Source: Desulfobacterales bacterium
GTDB lineage: Bacteria; Desulfobacterota; Desulfobacteria; Desulfobacterales; JAQWFD01
NCBI GenBank assembly: GCA_028704555.1
Contig: JAQWFD010000003.1
Coordinates: forward strand, 74,687 to 138,686
Reading direction: 5' to 3'
Length of the DNA stretch: 64,000 bases
Shown piece by piece: positions 53,501-62,125 of the stretch; position 1 is the first letter of the stretch, and every line of letters begins with the position of its first letter. Below the pieces are notes generated by a model. That model made no database searches. It had not been told where the DNA came from and saw nothing but the letters and a program-made list of their open reading frames with translations. The position numbers and the translations under genes are program-made.

Positions 53501-55781
53501 AGCCATAGACCGGGGCCTGCTGTTTCTTCATGACCATAAGGTGATCATCCTTCAAAAAGGTCTGGCAGTATTCCGTCAGGCCATGACCATCCGTATTGTG
53601 CCGGAATCAACATCGAGGCGGTACACCAAAGGGGATTTTGAGCCGGTGGCGCACCACAACAAACAGCGGGTGCTTCAGGTTCATGTGATGAATGAATATG
53701 CCCGTCTGGGGATTGAAAAAATCCGGCAGGCCCTTGCCCTGGTGCTGGGCTATTTTACCATGGACCATAAGAGTTTTATCCGCAGATTTTTCAAAGGGCG
53801 GGAAAATCTGCTGGAGATGGCCACCAGTGAAGAATCCTATCAGCGCGTTGTCGAGACCCTTAAAAATCCGGTTCAGGAAGCGGTGGTGGCCGGAAGGGCC
53901 GACAGGAACACGTTGATTCTGGCCGGACCCGGGTCCGGGAAAACCCGTGTGGTCATTCACCGGTGCGCATACCTGCTCCGGGTGGAGCGTGTTCCGGGAA
54001 AAAGCATTTTGATGCTGTGCTTTAACCACGCTACCGCCCTGAACCTTCGAAAACGCCTGTGGGAACTGGTGGGAACCGATGCCGCCGGTGTCACCATTTT
54101 AACGTATCATGGCCTTGCCATGCGTCTGACCGGACGCTGCTTTTCAACGGAACTTGAAAGCGGAAAACCGGAAAACGCCGGCCTGGGACAGCGGCTGGAT
54201 GATATTCTTCAGGAGGCGATACAGCTGCTTTCCGGGCACAAGGAAATTCCGGGGCTGGAACCGGACGAGATCCGGGAGCGCCTGCTGTCCGGTTATCAGC
54301 ACATTCTGGTGGATGAATACCAGGATATTGACGAGCGGCAATATCAGCTGATTTCCGCACTTGCCGGCCGCAGCATCAAGGAGACGGAGGCAAAGCTCTG
54401 CATCCTGGCTGTGGGGGATGATGATCAGAGCATCTACGGATTCCGCAACGCCAATGTGGCGTTTATTCGAAAATTCAGGGAAGATTATCATGCCGATGTC
54501 CATTATCTGGTCGAAAATTACCGCTCCACCCATCACATCATCCAGGCGGCCAACAGTCTGATTTCCCATAACCGGGGCCGGATGAAAACCGGCCATTCCA
54601 TCTGCATCAACCGGTTCAGAAAGCACCAGCCTTCCGGGGGCACCTGGGAGGTCAGGGACCCGGTATCAAAGGGAAAGGTCCAGATTCTTACCGTGGCCGA
54701 TTGCGCGGCGCAGGCCGGGGCGGTTGTGCAGGAAATTCGGAGACTTCAGGGCCTGTACCCGGAAATTTCCCTGGATGATATCGCGGTGCTGGCCAGAAAC
54801 GGCATGAACCATCCGGAGCTGTCTTCTGTCCGATCCGCACTTGAATGTCAACGCCTGCCCTTCAGTTATGCGCTGGACCGGGAGGTGTCATTTTCGGTAT
54901 CCCGGATTCGTGAAGTCCATGCGGCCGTCCAGGTGTTCTCGGTTATGAAGCACATGTCCATGGCGGCATCGGATCTTATCGATGCAGCATCCACCCATGG
55001 CGGTCTGCATTCGAATCCATGGCAGGAGACGGTGTGCCGCCTGCTGGAGGCGTGGCAGCAGGAGACGGGAAACGCACCGGTAACCGTCCAATGCGCGATC
55101 GATTTCATGATGGAGGCGGTGGCTGAACAGCGGCGGGAACAGAGAATCGGTCATGGCATTTACCTCAGTACGGCTCACGGCGTGAAAGGTCTTGAATTTT
55201 CGCATGTGTTCATTCTGGACGGCGCATGGCGAAATCCGCCGGATGCCGAGAGCCTCGAAGAAGAACGCCGCCTGTATTATGTGTCCATGACGCGGGCGCA
55301 AAACATGCTGACGGTATTCCGGCGAAGGGATTGGCACAATCCGCATGCCGGCCTGATCGACCCGGAGCATGTCGTTGAACGCATCGTGGACATCGCTTCC
55401 GATCCATCGCCGGAGTCCTTCAGCCGGCGATATGCCGTGTTGGGAATGAAACACCTGTTTCTGGATTATGCCGGGCGAAAGCGCCCCGAAGATCCGGTCC
55501 ATGAAGCGCTCCGCCGGCTGAATACGGGAGATATCCTGCTTATGCAAAAAAACAATGAGCAGGTGCTGCTGGCCACGGCAGCGGGTGTTGCGGTAGCCCG
55601 GCTGTCAAAGGTTGCGGCAGAACTCTGGAAAGATCAGCTGGGCCTGATTGAGCAGGTTGCCGTGATCGGAATTGTGCGGCGGCGCGTGGAAGATACTCAG
55701 CCCGAATTCCGTCCGATGATCCGAAACCCTGTATGGGAGATTCCTCTGGTCGAAATCCGTTACCGAAGTAAACCTGTTTAA
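50553..55781 (+). CDS. Giant fusion: DEDD exonuclease-like + RecQ-type helicase + UvrD-type helicase
   Basis: 1742 residues from ATG 50553 (an in-frame TTG at 50541 lies in the transposon end). Domain 1 (about 10-170): DnaQ-like fold, LIDLEA (D18, E20), GHNIIGHDLPVL (D73), NNPVADARL (D127, Asn122 where DEDDh has His). C265/C270/C273/C281 may form a zinc knuckle. Domain 2: RecQ-type SF2 helicase, PTGFGKS (320-326), DECH (424-427), motif VI VQEAGRAGRD (about 614). A middle region of about 450 residues is unassigned apart from a winged-helix-like stretch. Domain 3: UvrD/Rep SF1A helicase, AGPGSGKT (1124-1131), VDEYQDID (about 1253), GDDDQSIYGFR, TAHGVKGLEF, YYVSMTRA. It should unwind and trim DNA in repair or defence. 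The native promoter region is interrupted by the transposase element and no ribosome site is visible. Confidence 0.85.
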   Translation: MQITDGAGPFLRRCVLIDLEAGGGNAVWKIGAIFDGEIFERKGTFNTGDALLALDRFSAGADFVLGHNIIGHDLPVLESINPDLGILRKPVIDTLYLSPLAFPENPYHRLIKDYKLVRDSVNNPVADARLAGSVFRDQWISFRKAWETTPDLLAFYRFCFEHGSPGTGPGDGKGLATLFEHLGARELSVEPDAFAVWTSLTKGKVCPTRNEGIASYLSRREKRAVLAYCLAWLQVAGGNSVLPPWVRHRFEDITLILKQLRDVACNDDACPYCIQAHNPVCQLQRYYPYEDFRPLPDGRALQREIVAHGLSDLPHLGILPTGFGKSICFQLPALVRYYRRGVLTVVISPLQALMKDQVDNLRRLAQTDCVAAVYGMLTPPERGDILERIRLGDIGIVYMSPEQLRNRSVRKALSQREIGCWVFDECHCLSKWGHDFRPDYLYAARFIREFSEKQHVAVPPIACFTATARQDVSREILDHFREHLNQDLTLFQGGVERENLFFEVQPVGTHEKFSRVKSLIEERLGNPPTGSAIIYCAKRDHTEQLATFLANEGLEAEAFHGGLSVPDKRRIQEAFISGEVPVICCTNAFGMGIDKDNVRLVIHYEIPGSLENYVQEAGRAGRDTKDAECILLYDEQDIETQFSLGAVSALRQRDIAQILNGLRRSRYARDGEVVITAGELLRDDQVDTTFDSQDYSADTRVRVAVAWLERAGFVERNGNSTLVFQGKPRFSSLEEMNSSLDKLQLSEIRRTIWETILEQLMDADPEDGMSADQLAEAFGTVPSIPKEQMPDTRSILQILNQMAEIGLIRKGMMLSAYVRMKGGNNAKKVLNRVCEIDQAMLGVLQEAHPVETVGEWVDLNLRWLNQRLLDKGFSDANPEVLKRLLDSLSRDGRGFAGRRGSIRLQHINQSYYRVRFNRAWAAIAEIANRRRNLAYVILDALYGFMDEKRRASGEIFVEFSVNDLSDAIRRDMTLQVQPDKMLAAIDRGLLFLHDHKVIILQKGLAVFRQAMTIRIVPESTSRRYTKGDFEPVAHHNKQRVLQVHVMNEYARLGIEKIRQALALVLGYFTMDHKSFIRRFFKGRENLLEMATSEESYQRVVETLKNPVQEAVVAGRADRNTLILAGPGSGKTRVVIHRCAYLLRVERVPGKSILMLCFNHATALNLRKRLWELVGTDAAGVTILTYHGLAMRLTGRCFSTELESGKPENAGLGQRLDDILQEAIQLLSGHKEIPGLEPDEIRERLLSGYQHILVDEYQDIDERQYQLISALAGRSIKETEAKLCILAVGDDDQSIYGFRNANVAFIRKFREDYHADVHYLVENYRSTHHIIQAANSLISHNRGRMKTGHSICINRFRKHQPSGGTWEVRDPVSKGKVQILTVADCAAQAGAVVQEIRRLQGLYPEISLDDIAVLARNGMNHPELSSVRSALECQRLPFSYALDREVSFSVSRIREVHAAVQVFSVMKHMSMAASDLIDAASTHGGLHSNPWQETVCRLLEAWQQETGNAPVTVQCAIDFMMEAVAEQRREQRIGHGIYLSTAHGVKGLEFSHVFILDGAWRNPPDAESLEEERRLYYVSMTRAQNMLTVFRRRDWHNPHAGLIDPEHVVERIVDIASDPSPESFSRRYAVLGMKHLFLDYAGRKRPEDPVHEALRRLNTGDILLMQKNNEQVLLATAAGVAVARLSKVAAELWKDQLGLIEQVAVIGIVRRRVEDTQPEFRPMIRNPVWEIPLVEIRYRSKPV

Positions 55782-55813
55782 AATCGAATCGGATCCGGGG
55801 CTCAGTAAGAATA

Positions 55814-55861
55814 GGGCGGGACTGAGCCCGCGACACCGTGGCCGAAATTATGATCAAGCCC
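55814..55861 (+). repeat. Half copy of the MITE-like repeat
   Basis: GGGCGGGACTGAGCC leads to GTGGCCGAAATTATGATCAA then GCCC, the right end of the element. It lies 33 bp after the helicase stop. Confidence 0.7.
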
Positions 55862-56424
55862 GCCAGCGATAATGCCGGATACAAAGTGCCATCGTGTATC
55901 TCATTGAATTCAATAAACTTTGCGTGAATTTTTAAAATTATATTTGCATTAACGGATCGTTTTTTATATTATTAGTCAATAAGAAAATTCATCAGTATCC
56001 ATTCCTGCTTCCATTTGCATCATTTTCGGATGATGTTTATTTGTGATTCTCACTATTAGCCATCCATCAGTATAGTTTAGGGCCATTCAAGTTCAGGGTT
56101 CGGTTGTTGATCGTTTAAAACGGAGTATTTCGGGATTAATCGGATCTGACGCTTCAGCGAAAAAAATATGGTCGGTGCATGACCTCTGTTTGCGGGTTTT
56201 TTCTGATTGCTTGAATTTGATTCGGTCGTTTCCGGGGTTACAAATCAGCTGCCAGAGTGGTGTCTGCTTTTTGACCTGTGCAATCAGGCGCCGGCTTTTC
56301 AGTAAACGTTCCGGGTAAATTCGTCAGGTAAACGAGCCGCGATGTTGATTGGTAAGGGCCGCGGTTGAGGAAGTGTAATTTGCGAACGCGTCAATATGGA
56401 AGAAAACAGAAAGGAGCCTACATC
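55862..56424. other. Long leader region upstream of the catalase gene
   Basis: About 560 bp, AT-rich, no supported gene. It may hold stress-responsive control of the catalase gene, but no operator could be identified with confidence. Confidence 0.45.
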
Positions 56425-57951
56425 ATGTCACAGAAAAAGGAAAGGATGACAACGGCATTCGGCATCCCGGTCGGCGATGATCAGAACAGCCTGACGGCGG
56501 GTGAACGTGGGCCGGTTTTAATGCAGGATGTTCACCTGCTTGAAAAACTTTCCCACTTTGACCGGGAACGAATTCCGGAACGGGTGGTTCATGCAAAGGG
56601 GGCGGGGGCCGGTGGTTTTTTCGAGGTCACGGCAGATGTGAGCCGGTACACCCGGGCGAAATTCCTTTCGCAGATCGGAAAGCGGACCGAGGTTATTGCG
56701 CGGTTTTCCACCGTCGGCGGTGAAAGGGGATCGGCGGATTCTGCACGGGACCCTCGCGGATTTGCGTTAAAATTTTACACGGAAGAGGGGAATTATGATC
56801 TGGTAGGGAACAATACCCCGATTTTTTTCATCCGTGATCCCCTCAAATTTCCTGATTTTATTCACACCCAGAAACGTCATCCGGCCTCCAACCTTCCGGA
56901 CCCGGACATGTTCTGGGATTTTCTGTCCCTGACGCCTGAATCCATCCATCAGGTGACGATTCTGTTCTCCGACCGGGGCACCCCGGCAACGTTTCGTCAT
57001 ATGAACGGTTACGGCAGCCATACGTTTAAATGGTACAATGACAAAGGTGAATATTTCTGGGTAAAGTATCATTTGAAGACCGATCAGGGCATTATGAATC
57101 TGACCCGGGAAGAATCTTCGAAAATTGCCGGCGAGGACCTGAACCATGCCACCCGGGATTTATACGAAGCCATCGGAAAAAAAGACTATCCGTCCTGGAC
57201 GCTTGAAATGCAGATCATGAAGCCGGAAGATGCAAAAAAATATCGCTTTGACATATTTGATCTGACCAAGGTCTGGCCGCATGCGGATTGTCCGCCGATC
57301 AAGGTGGGAAAACTGGTACTCGACCGCAATCCGGTCAATTATTTTGCCGAGGTGGAGCAGGCGGCCTTTTCTCCGGCCAATCTGGTTCCGGGTATCGGCG
57401 TTTCTCCGGATAAAATGCTCCAGGCACGGCTGCTTTCCTATCATGACACCCATGTACACCGCCTGGGTCCCAATTATCATCTGCTTCCGGTCAATTCACC
57501 GAAGGCGGCAGCCGAGAACAGCTACCAGAGAGACGGTTTCATGCGTGTGGATGCGAATGGCGCAGACAGGCCCAATTACTGGCCGAACAGTTTCGGAGGA
57601 CCTGAACCGGATAAAAGTGTTCTGGAACCGGCATTTGAAGCCTCGGGAATGGCCGGGCATTATCCGTTTACGCATCCGAACAGCGATTTTCTCCAGCCTG
57701 GAAACCTGTTTCGACATGCGTTGTCCAACATGGATCGGGAGCATCTGGTCGGGAATATAGTCGCTCACCTGGGCGGGGCACGTAAGCGCATCCAGCTGCG
57801 TCAGTGTGCGTTGTTTTTCAAAGCGGATCCGGAATACGGGTTGCGGGTGGCTGAAGGGCTGGCCTTAAAATCCAATGAAGTCAAGCAGCTGGCGGAAATA
57901 TCCACTGAAGAGCGAAATAAAGCCACCTCTCAGCAGGTATGGGGTGATTAA
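56425..57951 (+). CDS. katA: Monofunctional heme catalase (small-subunit, clade 3 type)
   Basis: 508 residues from ATG 56425 (AAGGAG 8 bases upstream; a longer frame from 56365 lacks a site). Active-site His in [18 protein letters not shown], Asn in [13 protein letters not shown], proximal heme motif [18 protein letters not shown] (R-x-x-x-Y with the ligand Tyr), and NADPH-type residues typical of clade 3. It disproportionates hydrogen peroxide in the cytoplasm. Presence in a presumed anaerobe indicates oxygen-stress defence. Monocistronic, convergent with the phosphoesterase gene 18 bp downstream. Confidence 0.97.
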   Translation: MSQKKERMTTAFGIPVGDDQNSLTAGERGPVLMQDVHLLEKLSHFDRERIPERVVHAKGAGAGGFFEVTADVSRYTRAKFLSQIGKRTEVIARFSTVGGERGSADSARDPRGFALKFYTEEGNYDLVGNNTPIFFIRDPLKFPDFIHTQKRHPASNLPDPDMFWDFLSLTPESIHQVTILFSDRGTPATFRHMNGYGSHTFKWYNDKGEYFWVKYHLKTDQGIMNLTREESSKIAGEDLNHATRDLYEAIGKKDYPSWTLEMQIMKPEDAKKYRFDIFDLTKVWPHADCPPIKVGKLVLDRNPVNYFAEVEQAAFSPANLVPGIGVSPDKMLQARLLSYHDTHVHRLGPNYHLLPVNSPKAAAENSYQRDGFMRVDANGADRPNYWPNSFGGPEPDKSVLEPAFEASGMAGHYPFTHPNSDFLQPGNLFRHALSNMDREHLVGNIVAHLGGARKRIQLRQCALFFKADPEYGLRVAEGLALKSNEVKQLAEISTEERNKATSQQVWGD

Positions 57952-57969
57952 ATGACAGGGGATCGGTTT

Positions 57970-59091
57970 TCAGCTGCCGCGGACCAGCTCCACAACGGTA
58001 ATTTCCGGTGGAGCAAGTATCCGCATGGGCGGTCCCCATGTGCCGGTGCCCCGGCTGGTATAAAGATGCGCTCCGTTTGCCAGTTCATAGTGCCCACCGA
58101 TCATGGGGAATAAAAGGGCGACCAGATAATTGAACGGAAATATCTGACCCTTGTGGGTATGGCCGGACAGCTGAAGGTCGAACCGCCCCTCTGAGCCGGG
58201 GCTGACAAGGGGCCGGTGCTTGAGAAGCAGGGTAAACTGCCCGTTTCCGTATACCGAATCCAGCAGCTTGTCTTCAGAAATGGAACCGGCTATGGAATGA
58301 TCATCGACCCCCACAATGTTAAGTCCGGGATCGGTTGATATGGCGCGGTCGCGAAGAAGGATAAATCCTGATTTTTTCAGGAACCTCTCCGACCGGGCCA
58401 GTCCCGCGTAAAATTCATGGTTTCCGGTCACGGCGTATTTGCCGTAAGGCGCATCGAGTTCCCGGAGCAGGTCGGAAAGTCCGTTAATATGGTCCAGGCG
58501 GCCGTCCACCAGATCCCCCGTGCAGACGATCAGATCTGGTCTGGTGGATTTGACGGCATCGGTGATGGCGTTCAGTCGTTTGGATTGCGTCATGAGTCCC
58601 AGATGGATATCCGAAATCTGGACAATGCGAAACCGGTCTACATTCGGGGGAAATTTTTTCGTTTCGATCCGGATGGTTTCAATTTTCAATTCGCGGGCCT
58701 CAAATACGCCATATCCGCAGAGCATGACAACCAGTACGATCAATCCCAGCACGGCAGGCTTTCCGGAAGACAGGGGCAGACCGATGGGGGTAACGGCACT
58801 GACAGCCCATGCCAGAAGGTCATAGGCCATCGTCAGAATAATTCCCGTAAAGGCCAGGAAGATAAACCCCATCCAGTAATAGCCGATGATGCCAACCGCA
58901 CGACCCGTCAGGTTAAAGCCGAAACGTTCAAACATCCGTGACAGGACAGGTGCCAGGATCATGAAAATGAGAAACACCGTGAACGGAAACCGCCAATAAC
59001 CGGATGCCGGAATCAGCGGGCGGACCCGGAAGAAGAACAGTGCGTGCATGGCACTGTATATGGAAAGGAAAACAGCCAGAAATAAGGACAT
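57970..59091 (-). CDS. Membrane-anchored metallophosphoesterase
   Basis: 373 residues from ATG 59091. The frame is open a further 140 codons upstream but that part is not protein-like and overlaps a divergent gene. Four N-terminal helices (MSLFLAVFLSIYSAMHALFF to about 130) are followed by a calcineurin-like phosphoesterase domain: IVQISDIHLGLM (D-x-H), VCTGDLVDGR (GD), AVTGNHEF (GNHE), LLLKHRPL and LSGHTHKGQIFP (GHTH). All metal ligands are present. This resembles YkuE/YaeI-type UDP-sugar or phospholipid phosphoesterases. Substrate unknown. Confidence 0.88.
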   Translation of the reverse strand: MSLFLAVFLSIYSAMHALFFFRVRPLIPASGYWRFPFTVFLIFMILAPVLSRMFERFGFNLTGRAVGIIGYYWMGFIFLAFTGIILTMAYDLLAWAVSAVTPIGLPLSSGKPAVLGLIVLVVMLCGYGVFEARELKIETIRIETKKFPPNVDRFRIVQISDIHLGLMTQSKRLNAITDAVKSTRPDLIVCTGDLVDGRLDHINGLSDLLRELDAPYGKYAVTGNHEFYAGLARSERFLKKSGFILLRDRAISTDPGLNIVGVDDHSIAGSISEDKLLDSVYGNGQFTLLLKHRPLVSPGSEGRFDLQLSGHTHKGQIFPFNYLVALLFPMIGGHYELANGAHLYTSRGTGTWGPPMRILAPPEITVVELVRGS

Positions 59092-59379
59092 GAAAAGATC
59101 TGCTCCGTAGGGGATGAAATTGGTTGATTTGTGTCGACGCCGGTTTGTTGCCAGAGATATTTTTATCATTTTTACCATGAAGAATACAACTGTAAACTCA
59201 ACAGGATATTGAATCGGTTCAATTTTAAAATGGACAATATTTTTAGCGCTCTTTGTCAATGCAAATACCTTTGGATTTGTTCGAAATATAGTGGTATATG
59301 GCGAAAAATTCGAATTTATATATGATGGTTTTCTGCATTCAACAAAGCAAGCAAACAAATCTTTTTCAGGTGTTGACAG

Positions 59380-60084
59380 ATGGACAGGGCTTTGAACATA
59401 AAAAAGTTTTTCATTATTTGTATCCTCCTGCCCCTGGCCGGTGCCGTGGATTGTTTCGTATCCAGTGTATGCCCGGCCACCCGTTTTTTCCCTCAGGCCC
59501 TGTCCCAACAAACAGGCGGTCCGCGGGATCAGTTTAAATCAGGGCAAAGGCAGCTATACGAAAAAGACAGACATAACCTCAAGCTGGTGGGAACAGTTAT
59601 CGGTGAGGGGATAGACTCGTTTGCCATTTTAATCGATCCTGACACGGGCCGACAGCTTTTCTTTCATATAGGTGATTCCATTAAAGGCGCTGTTATCAGG
59701 AATATTTTGAGAGGGAAAATTATTCTGTCCATTGACGGGAAAGAGGAAGTGTTGATGGTGAAAAGCAAGTCTGATCATGACGTCGTTATTCAATCTGATG
59801 ACGATGAAAGAAAAGATGTCACGGAAAGTGAAACCGGGGTCCGGACCGAACAGATAAAACCCGATATCGAAGAGGATATCCGGATCGAACCGGGGGAAAA
59901 GCAGGATGATGATGCCGGACAGGGAAAAGATCAGAGTGATGAAAATGAAGCTTCGCCCGAACGGGAAGGGCAGGGGACAGAAAATACCGGTGCGCCGGAT
60001 TCGGAAAACTTGGATGCGGATAAAAACAGCCGCGCGGATCAAGCCGATCCGGATAGTGAAAATGCAGTAGAATCCGATCAGTAA
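59380..60084 (+). CDS. Exported protein with GspC-like domain and acidic disordered tail
   Basis: 234 residues. Signal peptide/anchor (IKKFFIICILLPLAGAVDCF). Residues about 65-128 (HNLKLVGTVIGEGIDSFAIL, DPDTGRQLFFHIGDSIKGAV, IRNILRGKIILSIDGKEEVL) match the homology region of type II secretion GspC (lkLvGTv.g....AiI.d..tg.q..y..Gd.i.Ga.v..Il.dkViL...G..E.L). The PDZ domain is absent; instead residues 130-234 are almost entirely Asp/Glu/Ser/Gln. No other secretion genes are nearby, so it may be an orphan or calcium-binding derivative. Confidence 0.65.
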   Translation: MDRALNIKKFFIICILLPLAGAVDCFVSSVCPATRFFPQALSQQTGGPRDQFKSGQRQLYEKDRHNLKLVGTVIGEGIDSFAILIDPDTGRQLFFHIGDSIKGAVIRNILRGKIILSIDGKEEVLMVKSKSDHDVVIQSDDDERKDVTESETGVRTEQIKPDIEEDIRIEPGEKQDDDAGQGKDQSDENEASPEREGQGTENTGAPDSENLDADKNSRADQADPDSENAVESDQ

Positions 60085-60086
60085 GC

Positions 60087-61775
60087 TTAATGGATGTACT
60101 TATATCGCTTGATTTTCTGGGTCGGTGTTTTTTCAAACGGCTGCATTTCGTGCAGAACCTGGGTCAATCGGGAAAATTTATTCACCTTCTCGTTGACATG
60201 GGTTTTGATTTCCCGCAATCTATCGTTGATAGATTGCTGCATTTCAGATTGAAACTGAACCGCACTGTGTTTTAATTCGCTGAATTCAGCCTCGAGTTTT
60301 TCCTGATTGAGGTGAACTCGGGCCACCAGTTTTCCTTTTAGTTCATAAACTACCGATTCAATGACAAAATCGTGATTATTGATGATTGATTCGATTTCCT
60401 CCGGATAGATATTTTCTCCGCAGGGGCCTAAAATCATGTTTTTCAGACGCCCTTTGATAAAAAGGTAGTTGTCCTTGTCCAGCATGCCCAGATCGCCGGT
60501 TTTAAACCATCCGTCCTCGGTGAACACTTCTTTTGTCCGAATGGGGTCTTTATAATAACCTTTCATGACATTGTCGCCCCGGACCAGTATCTGGCCTTCT
60601 CCGGTCGAGGGAGCCGGATTGTCAATTTTGAGTTCCTGGTCGACGATCGAAGGTCCGGTGGACTGGAATTTTGTTTTTTTTGCGTTTGAGCCGGCAACCA
60701 GCGGTGATGTTTCGGATATTCCATAGCCGATGGCATAAGGAAATTTTCCCTCTCTCAAAAACCGTTCCGTAATCGGGTCCAGTTTGGCACCGCCGATTCC
60801 GAAAAATTTCAGTTGTCCTCCGAATGTTTCCATCAGCTTTCTGGATGCAGCACGGTGCAGAAATTTGCGGAACACACTGATTCGGTACAGGACCCGCATG
60901 AATTTGTTTTTGTTGAATTCAGGCAGTATTTTGGTCTTGAATATTTTTTCCATAACAATTGGAACCGTCAGCATCAGCGTCGGCTGGACCTTTTTTAATG
61001 CGGGCATCAGTACATTGGGTGCAGGAATTTTGTCCAGATAATATACGGATGCTCCCTGCATGACAGGAAGGATAAGGCCTATCGTGCATTCATAGGTGTG
61101 GGACAGTGGAAGCACGGAAAGAAACCTGTCACCCTGATTAATCTTCTGGATGTGGGTACAGGCGATGACGTTGGAGACGATGTTTTTATGGCTGAGCATG
61201 ACCCCCTTGGGTTGTCCGGTCGTCCCTGAGGTATAGATAATGGCGGCCAGATCATCCTCGTCGATCTCGGTGCTGTCCAGGGCGTCTGATGAAATGTCGT
61301 TTTTGCTCAGAATATCTGACAGATTGGTTTTTTCAGGTAAATGGCCGCAGGAAAACCCGGAAGCTCCGGGTAGCAGGCTCCAGTCATTGATAATTATGAT
61401 GGAAGAAAGCGTATCGATGATAACCCCTTCCATTTTTTTACACAAGCGTTCGGAGATTAAAACGATTTTTGCCTCGGAATGCTCAATGATAGATGTGACC
61501 TCGTTGGGATGAAAATCCGGCAGGATCGGCACAATGACCGCTCCCATCGTTGTAACGGCAAAATAGGCGATTGCCCAGTTGGGTGAATTTTCACTGTAAA
61601 GCGCAATTTTATCTCCCTTGTGAATTCCCCGGGTGCGGAGAAATAATGACAGCTTTCCGACTAAGTCATGAAACTCGCAATAGGTGATAGGTGACTGCCC
61701 GACAAAGCTCAACGCCGGTCGGGTGGCATACAGCGTTTTTGATTTCTGAAGGAGTCTGTCCAGAGTTCGTTTCAT
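60087..61775 (-). CDS. Long-chain fatty-acid-CoA ligase / AMP-binding enzyme
   Basis: 562 residues. P-loop-like A3 motif IIYTSGTTGQPKGVMLSHKN, A5 YGISETSPLV, A7 WFKTGDLGMLDKDNYLFIKG then RLKNMI, and a GENIYPEEIE hinge region. The final Lys motif is TPTQKIKRYKY. It adenylates a fatty acid and forms acyl-CoA at the membrane face. The C-terminal domain carries an extra helical segment (ELKHSAVQFQSEMQQSINDR). Ribosome site AAGG 8 bases upstream. It ends 2 bp after the divergent GspC-like gene's stop, so the two converge tightly. Confidence 0.9.
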   Translation of the reverse strand: MKRTLDRLLQKSKTLYATRPALSFVGQSPITYCEFHDLVGKLSLFLRTRGIHKGDKIALYSENSPNWAIAYFAVTTMGAVIVPILPDFHPNEVTSIIEHSEAKIVLISERLCKKMEGVIIDTLSSIIIINDWSLLPGASGFSCGHLPEKTNLSDILSKNDISSDALDSTEIDEDDLAAIIYTSGTTGQPKGVMLSHKNIVSNVIACTHIQKINQGDRFLSVLPLSHTYECTIGLILPVMQGASVYYLDKIPAPNVLMPALKKVQPTLMLTVPIVMEKIFKTKILPEFNKNKFMRVLYRISVFRKFLHRAASRKLMETFGGQLKFFGIGGAKLDPITERFLREGKFPYAIGYGISETSPLVAGSNAKKTKFQSTGPSIVDQELKIDNPAPSTGEGQILVRGDNVMKGYYKDPIRTKEVFTEDGWFKTGDLGMLDKDNYLFIKGRLKNMILGPCGENIYPEEIESIINNHDFVIESVVYELKGKLVARVHLNQEKLEAEFSELKHSAVQFQSEMQQSINDRLREIKTHVNEKVNKFSRLTQVLHEMQPFEKTPTQKIKRYKYIH

Positions 61776-62042
61776 CGATACAACCTTACATTCTATACAT
61801 TAAGACATAAAAAAATTGGCACCCAATGGCTTTCCACTATACGGATCATAAGTCAAGTTTATGCACGGGTGCCCGAACGAAAAACGTTTTGGATTATGAA
61901 AAACAATTGTTATCCTGTATCAATATCATATTATTTATTCAAGCAATTTCTGGAAGCCGTATGAGTAAATTGACTGGCGATGTGTCCGGGACGCCTTTTT
62001 TTTGAAGTGAGGGTATGTTTTTTTGATAACTATTTGTTTTTT

Positions 62043-62120
62043 GGGCTTGATCATAACTGCGGCCATAACGTCGTGAGGACCGTTCCGGCCGTTCCCGGCT
62101 TCTCCAGCACGATACGGGGG
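62043..62120. repeat. Left-hand half of the MITE-like repeat
   Basis: GGGCTTGATCATAACTGCGG then CCATAACGTCGTGAGGACC and the CTCCAGCACGATACGGGG core are intact; the right half is absent. It stops about 6 bp before the stop codon of the minus-strand diguanylate cyclase (62126). Confidence 0.85.
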
Positions 62121-62125
62121 GGATG

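Noticed and set aside
57970..59511. 513-residue version of the metallophosphoesterase
   Set aside because: The first 140 codons overlap a divergent gene and lack protein character. The helix-rich start at 59091 fits the family.
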